Assembly: GCA_022457155.1 (NCBI GenBank)
Contig: JAJGOT010000273.1
Span: 312,501 to 376,500, forward strand
From: Cladopsammia gracilis
Lineage: Eukaryota > Cnidaria > Anthozoa > Scleractinia > Dendrophylliidae
DNA: 64,000 nt
Reading direction: 5' to 3'
In this document: in pieces, positions 56,416 to 64,000 of the stretch
Position numbering within the stretch: the first letter of the stretch is position 1
How the letters are laid out: the number at the start of each line of letters is the position of its first letter
Program-made: the position numbers and the translations under genes
The notes under the pieces: generated by a model
Databases searched by the model: none
Told to the model about the DNA's origin: nothing
Seen by the model: the letters and a program-made list of their open reading frames with translations, nothing else

Positions 56416-57096
56416 ATGACATTGCTAACCACTCGCAAAATGCTTCGCCTCCTGTTCTGTTTCACTTTTTTATTCGCATATTATCGCTGTATGGTTCATG
56501 CTGGTGAAGAGGACTACGACCCTTGCAAGGCCGGTGAGTTTTACTATAATCTAAATTTCTTTCACAGACGAACGTGGGCTGTATTTGTCTCCGAATTCCA
56601 GTAAATTAATCTCCCTTCTTTTAGGAAGCTCTGGCAATTCGTTCGTGCTGTTTGGGCGCAATCATTTTAACTGATCATCAGAGAAGATCAGAAAAATATC
56701 CCAAAAGCGTCTGCCAATGTTTAAAAGGAAATCAGCCACAAGATGGCGTGAAAGGCTGTTTTGTTTTCCACGTTTAGAGAGTCTACCATTATTAGGAACA
56801 ATCCGCTTCGAGGAAGAAATTGCTGAACTTGTTTTCTACAAAATGTCAGCTCTGTTCGAAGCGGATCAATCACATTGAAAAGATGTTATCGCCCTGTTTA
56901 TAATGATATGGACACATTCAAATACTGACTTTTAATACGCCGTCTTATTATTTTATAGACGGTATTGTCCAAGGAGATATTGCAGTATCAGCGGATGAAC
57001 TACGTCGCAGTAGACTAAAAAGAGCCGCAACCGCTTTTAACAAGAGATTATGGCGAGACGGAGTGATTCCTTTTCTAATAGACGAATCTTATACAG
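56416..57096 (+). CDS. astacin-family (M12A) secreted zinc metalloprotease, first two coding exons
   Basis: Secreted protease kept inactive by a short pro-region. Exon 1, 56416-56533, holds the start and a signal peptide; Met9 (MLRLLFCFTFLFAYY) may be the real start because the hydrophobic run follows it directly. Exon 2, 56959-57096, joins in phase 1 and gives the pro-region motif VQGDI (43-47), whose Asp46 fits the aspartate switch that occupies the zinc in astacins. It then gives a basic cleavage stretch RRSRLKR (55-61), and the start of the catalytic domain (W71, GVIPFLID at 74-81). The exon ends at a GTCAGT donor in phase 1. The HExxHxxGxxH zinc motif, the Met-turn and any EGF/CUB/ShK domains should be in later exons; I could not find them up to 64000, so the next intron is long or the gene is broken. 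Confidence 0.85.
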
Positions 57097-58967
57097 GTCA
57101 GTAGATATTTTTGTTGTTGACATTTCTTACTCCCAAGCGTGCAAACGTCAAATCCCAAATCATATTGAAAAGTGAGTGAGCTAATAGAGTTGTGATTTTT
57201 AATTGGTCACACCTTTGGATTATCTTCGGACTCATATGTTAACAAAAGCAAATGGCTAAGTATGGCTAAAGTTGGATCTAAGACTAAGAGAGGATGGGTT
57301 TGTTAAAAAAATTCATGACTGCAAATACTGACGAAACCTGAAGCCAACTGTTTTATGCACTGACCGATTGAAGTAGGGCAGGAGTTCAAGTTTGCATTGG
57401 TGTATTTTGATCCTCAAAATGAAGCGATCTCATCACCTTCACGATTTATGTTTCTCGAGGTCTTCAATATAAAGCTGATATCAACGGAACTGAAGTGCGG
57501 TAAACTGCAATGTAGGATAGTTACTGAGTGAGCGACCAATGCTGAAATAACGTTTCCGTTATATATCAACTTCACCATGTGTATCGATCAACAATTCCTG
57601 TTTTGGAGACGACATAATAAATTGCATAACACTGATAACAGGGTATATCGATTACAAGGCACGTTAGCTCTTGTTGATCATTTTAGCACGTTTTGGCCAT
57701 TTCAAGGGTGTCTGTTGTTATGAGTAAACATGCACATCTTTTAATTCTTTGAATGGATTGCCATGATCGTGATAGTAACTTTCAACTTAGTACATTGGTG
57801 ACGCCCCATTAAAACGTAAACAGAAGGGTAAAAGGGCCCTCGAATTCAGTAGCTCATTGTGATGACCTAATCCATCGATTTTGTCACCTTTTACCTCTTT
57901 AAACAAACACGTCATCTCCTATTCACCGGATATTCACAAACAAAGAAAACATAATTTGATGCCCATTACAACCAGTTTCAGTTCTACCACTTAGTGATGG
58001 ATCGAGATGGAAGTGCAGTGATTCACATACTTTCACTGAGACACTGAGATATGGTTTACGCGTAAAAGTATTGGCATCGGTCACTTTTACAACGGTTTGC
58101 CAGATCCTTCATTTGGCTCCTTGATCATGATGGCGATCCATCGATGCTGTCGCAGTATCATTCCTTTATTTCACTAACCCTTTTAGTCGTTTTCCACCAT
58201 TAGCGATCTGATACTCAGTCCACTGCAACCGTTGCTAGATGTGAAGAGACTTCAAAAAGAACAATATAAATCGTTCGTGAAACGGTTTTGATACGGAAGT
58301 GAAAAGTTTCTTACAGTTTTGTAAATTAAAAAGAGGTGAAATCCGAAACGGTCTTCGATGATATCGGCTGGTGTGTCATTATTTCTTTCAAGGCTTTACA
58401 TTTAAACACCTTTTATTACTTCATAAACACCTTGTCTTCCCTCGTTATCTGTGAAAAATTGAAAAAATGTCTATTAAAAATTAAATGTATTCCTCAACGC
58501 TGCCTCCCTTTACTGTTGATCTAAAGGTTTTAAACATCAATGTCATTGGCTAATTATGGCTTATTATATTTGGCGATCATGAAACATGCATGCAAAGAGC
58601 CCTTAAAACATTTATGGAAAGAACAATAGATTGACCTTAGTTCACTGAAAATAAAGTCAACACGCAAGGAGAAACACGCAAAAAGAACACGAGAAAAAAT
58701 CTTTGCTTGCAGGGACAACTATCTTCCGTTTTGGAATAGGAGAACCAGTGGCCCATGTGGCAATTTTCTTAACACGAAATGACTCTGAGTTCAGTAGTAT
58801 AACATGCTGCATCCCTTGATAACAGTACGATTGTTCGTCGTTTGAACGTTTATATAACACCCTATTTTTAGGATTTCAGCATAGCTTTGGAAGTTACCGG
58901 GGACCACATTCCTTGAATCAAGATTGGACTCTGTCTAAGAGGGACGTTCTATGAGATACCCCCACTG
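57097..58967 (+). other. presumed astacin intron, first part
   Basis: Contains one satellite fragment (about 57180-57245). No exon with astacin similarity was recognised. Confidence 0.4.
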
Positions 58968-59266
58968 TTAACCCATTCAACTCTCCCAAGAGTGCAAAAC
59001 AAAATCAAAATTCAAAAAAAATTCTCAATTTAATTTTATAAAATATTGAAAAACAAATAATACCATGTAAACGTACTGCCGAAGAGGTTTCATTTGAATG
59101 GTCACACCATAGGATTTCGTCAACAGACTCAAAAGTTAGAACAAATGATACCATGCAAACGTACTGCCGAAGAGGTTTCATTTGAATGGTCACACCATAG
59201 GATTTCGTAGACAGACTGAGTTTATTTACTTGTATTCGTAATTGACTCTGGAAGTGAAGAGGTTAA
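58968..59266. mobile_element. TTAACCC-type element with two 88-bp units (copy 3)
   Basis: Starts TTAACCCATTCAACTCTCCC and ends with GACTCTGGAAGTGAAGAGGTTAA. Two satellite units with landmarks at 59092 and 59180. 299 bp against 473 bp for copy 1, a difference of 174, close to two units. Confidence 0.8.
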
Positions 59267-59498
59267 ATGTATTTCGCGTGCGTCGTGTTTACTTGAAATA
59301 TAGCAATATTTTCTTCTATAACAATCATAATGAACCTGATTGGATTGGCCTCAGATGTTTAGGCAGACTCCATTTCCGCAGTTTTGTTTTTTCCGTCTTC
59401 TTTACTTACTGTGAAATGCCGCTTATAATTCCACCCAACCAGTTTCGTAACAAAACATTATACTGGTTATACCCCGCTCCTATAAGCACACCAACGCC

Positions 59499-59940
59499 CG
59501 GGGGGGGGGTACTCCCATATACTAGCTATATAGGTATGTGCCGCTGTGAAGGGTATGGTTTTCAGACAGTTTAGTCTGGGATAGGGTATAGTAATCAGAG
59601 ATTTTTGGTCTAGAATAGGGTATCATTTTAAACGAAACTGATCAGTGCGTGAAGAATTTGGTCTAGACAAGTTTTACTGGCAAATAGCATTTCAACATCG
59701 GTACGGCGGGCAGTACGGCATTTTTACTGACCCCAGTTAACTAATAACTGTGATAGTGAACAAGTTTCTGGAAAATAGCGAGTCTGGAATAGGTCTATAG
59801 GATAGGGTAGGGTTTTTCGGTGTTTAGTCTAGAATAGGGTTGCAAAATGCAGCTAAATTGGTCTAGTATAGGTTGAGGGTCTCAGAGTCCCAGCGGCGCA
59901 CCCCCACCCAAACATTTGCGGATTACCCCCCCCCCCCGTA
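59499..59940. mobile_element. G/C-run-ended element, copy C
   Basis: CCCGGGGGGGGGGTACTCCC at the left with CTATATAGGTATGTGCCGCT; right end CCAGCGGCGCACCCCC and then a C run. Internal ATAGGGTAT words as in copy A, its closest relative. Confidence 0.75.
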
Positions 59941-60666
59941 AACGGCAATTATTTACAAACATTTTCACCAAATTGAGTAAAACAATGGTTCTTTATCACA
60001 ATATGTTTTGCTTGCCAGCCAAAATAAAACTCTTCGAAATTGTATAAGTCGAGGCTGTAGAAGCCTAGGGTTATGTCCTCTCCGGTCCATATTGTTTTCG
60101 CTTCTATATAACCATAATCTACTTGTCCAGTCCATTGTGTTTGACAGCATTCCCTTAGAAAAGTCGAAATTCTGAGAGATAATAAGTACTGTATATCTAA
60201 TTCTCATCATTTTGTGCAAACTAAGACATTAACATATTTTAAATTATAATATTGATGATAAGTTTCTAACAATTTTGGACACTAACTGAACAAATACATA
60301 TGATAAATTAGGTCGACCATACTTTAAACCTCCATGAGACATCTTTGAAGTGGCATTCAAGTCAATTACCCGCTTAAGGCTTGTTATTCGCAACATACTG
60401 ACCTGCTAAGATTAGAAATTAGTGATACAATAGACACTCAAGAAAAACCAAAGTTAAGATAACGGTAGTGAATGACAGCCTTACGAGAGGTTCTGTATAT
60501 CAATACAACATCCCTCACCAAGGTAATGTTTACTTTTTGTTTGTTTTTCGTTTGGCGTTATGTTCATTTTGTCGATGAGAAATTTGATTGTAATCCCTCT
60601 TAGGGCTTTAAGATTAACGCACCTTAATTCCTTCTTGTGGATCCCCACCATACACCCTGACAGTAA

Positions 60667-60695
60667 TCCATCCATCCATCCATCCATCCATCCAG

Positions 60696-60770
<75 letters not shown>
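60667..60770. repeat. (ATCC)n then (TATC)n microsatellite
   Basis: About seven ATCC units followed by about 18 TATC units. Confidence 0.97.
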
Positions 60771-63700
60771 GCGACTCTCCGTTTAGTCGGAAGATGAAAT
60801 CCTGAGTTGTGATGATTCAGACGAAACCTATATAAGACAATTTCACACATGTGCACTATGGCATTCCGTAAAGGGTTAAATGGCTTTAGGAGCGCCCGGT
60901 ATTTTTTTTTTTATCTGAAGGTACTTATACTGAAAATCTTTTTATTGCTACATACCCCTTTGCTTCGGCTTTATTGATGATACCACTGACTAACTATATT
61001 CAGTTACTTCTCAATTAATTCAGTAAACGAATCAAGGTTAGACGGATTTTTTAATCGCACTCATAACCACCAACACAATACATTTTCTGCAAAATAAGGC
61101 TTTCGTCCTTGAAAGGGCTTCAGAACGACTGTATATTATCTGAGGCTAGACTGATTAGCGTTTATCCTTACGTCTATCCTGGATTAAAAGATGAAGGCGT
61201 GGTTTCCACGGCTAAAACAAAGTTAAGGGTAAGAATTAGCCAAGCTTTATCGAAAACAAATATTGGCGCAGAATCAAAAAGAAGTTAATTTACACAAAGC
61301 TGGAATCAATTTTGACTCCAATCGGCTTAACCTTTTTCAAATCCCATAGGCTACTTTCTCCTTATAAATTACACCTGTCAGCTAATAATAACTTTCCTTA
61401 ATGCTCACGAGCACAGCATGAACCGTACGGCCTGGAATTAACCTAATCTATGTGGCAAAAGTCCATCTTAATTCCCACAGACTGAAGTGCATTCCAAAGT
61501 CCATCAAACCCGAAATGCTTAAAAATATCTCTAAACGTGGCGAACTGTTCAGGCAGGGATATTCTAAACTTCTACCTTGAAATTACGTGAAGGATCTAAA
61601 CTAATAGAGTCTAGATGCATGTGGTTAATTTTAAATACAAAGTTCTCCTTCCTTCGTGTTAATTATGATAATGTCTCGACTCTTGAAAAAACATTCATTG
61701 CATTTCCTTCCAAATATAAAAAATCGTGTTTATTGGATTATCCGCCTTTGGATCGTGTGGGTTTTCTTAACAAAGAGTGTGTAAATTTTACACAATTCTA
61801 ATTAAGTCGTCTTTTGTCTGTAACACTGCTATGAATCTAATCCAATATAGAAAATTGATCTTATTCAGTCATATACATGTTCAGTGTATATAATCTGAAA
61901 ACATTAGAGCTCTTTTTATTAGAACGTCGAGGCTGAGTTTGGCTCAAATTTTACAATTCAGGCTTTTTTCAGTTCATTTTTATTTTGTCCTCTTATTTTT
62001 ACAATGAGCTAACTAAGAATGACATGAAGTGAAATAATTTGGCCAAAGTAAATTTCAGTCCATCTGAGCCCAAAATACTAGAATGTTTGCAACGTTGCAT
62101 ATCAATTAGAAAATTGGTAAAACTTAGCCGATGTTTCTTTCTTTTCATTCAATAATTATAATTTACTGATTAGAAATACTATACAATTCATCCTTAGAAC
62201 ATTGTAAAGAACGTTTTCAGGGCTCAAATCGCCAATAAATCAAAGAACAGTCAACCCCGGCTCCGCCTCAGCTTAAATATTATACGTTCTTATTGAAGGG
62301 AAAAAAGGTATATATAATCCTGTTTTCTATGTTAGCAATCGAAAGGGCTAGTTAGGAAATGGGGCCACAGGAGGCTAAGAAAAATATTATTTTACGTCGG
62401 TGGGAAGGAAGCAAAGAAAAAATAAAACAACTCGTTCAAAGGAGGTACGACATAACCCTGGCCGGGTGGGATTCGAATCCACGACTGCCAGTGTCGTGTG
62501 GTCCACACTGCGGTGTGGTCCCCATTTCCTTTCTAAGACTAACCATGGTTCTTTAAATGAAATTCATGAGTTGTGACCAGCACTAAACTTTACCGGAGTT
62601 AATTCTCTGATTTCCTGTTTGCACCACTCATTGCTGAGTAGCTTAACATTTATTGTTCTTCCCAGAAATTTATTCCACTTGTGATTGTTTTTTCGCAAGG
62701 AAAATCTATTCGGAGTCATCCTCTTAAACAAAATCGTCGTTCATAAGGCCACCTCCATAACTTGCCCGCTTTTCCTGATGGCTTATTATTAAGTTTTCAA
62801 GTGACGCCGTTGTTCTGTCTTTCTCGTTGGTGAAGTAGTTGTAGTTGTAAATGATGGAAAATAAAAAAATAGGCAATTAGAATGGGAAAATTGCACGGAA
62901 TAGAAGAAACGGTTCCTCCCAGTGTAGTTTTGGCGACAATATAATGGATTGAGAATTTTCACACAAGGAATTCGGAGTTACGGATATTTCGTTAAGTTCT
63001 CCCTTCAACTCGTTAGGTTGGTATTTTGTGGTTGCATCAAATCCAATAAATATGATCTCCATAATTCGTTATTAATCTGGGCTTAAGGCTGTGGAATCGG
63101 CGATGATCGAGGAAGGATTTAGCGGCATGTTGTCTCTTCAAATTCTCTCACGAAGTTTTGTTATCCGCGGCGATAAATGGCATTCACAGAGGATATCGCT
63201 TAACTGGGCGGTCCGTGTTTTCAACTTTTAATTCAGAAACTGGTATTCTGTTCCTATGATAAATCCATCTTCAGATTTTGTTGACCGTCCAGGTTCGCTT
63301 AGAAACAACGAGAAATCATAAGAATTGTTAAAACTGTAAATAAATATTGCTCTTAATTTAATAATAATTATTGCTCTTTTAATTTGTATCTTTGTAATGG
63401 TGCTCACCGGTGTTAATCTTTTTAACAACGGATACTAGGCTTTTTAACAAATACCTTTACAAATACCTCTACAAATTGTCTGACTCAATAATTGGGGTCA
63501 CTGTTGATTGGGGATCAGCTTATGTCACCGTTCAAATACTTTACAAAATTCCACTAATAACTGTGGTAATCCACACGATAACGTTATACGAAGACATCGC
63601 AACGTTTTTAACAGCTGATAGTTTTTGAGCTTTTTCCTCTCTTTGTTTTCACATCAACAACATAAAAGTTTCAGCTAGATCTAAAATGTCGTTTATTCCA

Positions 63701-64000
63701 AGAGCAGTGTCCTTTCTGTAAATATTTTATAGCATAGTTGTCGTTTTGATATTTTTAAATTTTTATCCCTTTTAATGTAGCTTTTTTGCATTGTAAATCC
63801 GTTTTATTTTTTAAACTTAAAATGGATAAATAAACATTATTATTATAATCTATGAGACCGTCCCAGGAAACGACTGCAGTAGAAATGGAATCTCTGTTAT
63901 GGCCATTCTCTTTTTATTTATCCACATAGAAACTCTTTTTGATGTTTAAAGTCATAAACTATTATTATAGTTAATTCTCAACTAATGCCTCGTTTTAATT
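60771..64000. other. right end of the window, nothing recognised
   Basis: AT-rich. A 74-codon frame (61577-61801) and a 61-codon minus-strand frame (63062-62877) have no known domain. GGGATTCGAATCCAC at about 62468 looks like a tRNA B box in a degenerate SINE. Confidence 0.4.

Noticed and set aside
62455..62500. tRNA gene suggested by GGGATTCGAATCCAC
   Set aside because: B-box-like only; no A box at the right distance on either strand.
1..64000. CRISPR array, operon or other prokaryotic system
   Set aside because: Genes are intron-split with GT-AG junctions and the repeats are tandem or transposon-like, with no regular spacers.

Overview
This window is AT-rich eukaryotic DNA from a metazoan genome. 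Genes are split into short coding exons by GT-AG introns, and most of the remaining sequence is made of miniature, mostly non-autonomous repeats. The repeat style (many miniature inverted-repeat elements, G/C-run-ended elements, an 88-bp satellite carried inside a TTAACCC element) together with the gene families suggests a cnidarian, most likely an anthozoan such as a stony coral. The organism call is inference; the gene families are directly readable.

Layout. (1) 1-6457, plus strand: the 3' part of a Patched-domain (PTCHD3-like, RND superfamily) membrane protein, four exons, with the start lying left of the window. (2) 6458-19407: a repeat-rich stretch between convergent genes. It holds a 1.09-kb pogo/Tigger-like element, a 1.86-kb minisatellite with a 22-bp unit, nested MITEs, a 0.5-kb foldback element and two hammerhead-like ribozyme motifs. 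(3) 37278-19408, minus strand: a complete M13 metallopeptidase (neprilysin / endothelin-converting-enzyme type), which I assembled as 17 coding exons giving 769 residues with all catalytic motifs intact. (4) 47471-44225, minus strand: a three-exon gene for a 139-residue secreted protein with four cysteines after the signal peptide, family not recognised. (5) 47475-56415: MITEs, including one with a 3-bp target duplication proven by an empty copy elsewhere in the window, G-run elements and a third hammerhead-like motif. (6) 56416 onward, plus strand: the first two coding exons of an astacin-family (M12A) secreted zinc protease; the catalytic exons are not visible before the window ends.

The genes do not form a pathway. 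Two are extracellular or membrane-anchored zinc peptidases, one is a multi-pass membrane protein and one is a small secreted protein. The most interesting signals are in the repeats: three minus-strand hammerhead-like motifs sharing the same unusual core, a transposon family whose copies differ by whole 88-bp units, several insertions whose host copies allow the insertion boundaries to be read, and a minisatellite that is largely open for translation on both strands. Exon boundaries were found by reading translated homology and splice consensus by eye, with no aligner.
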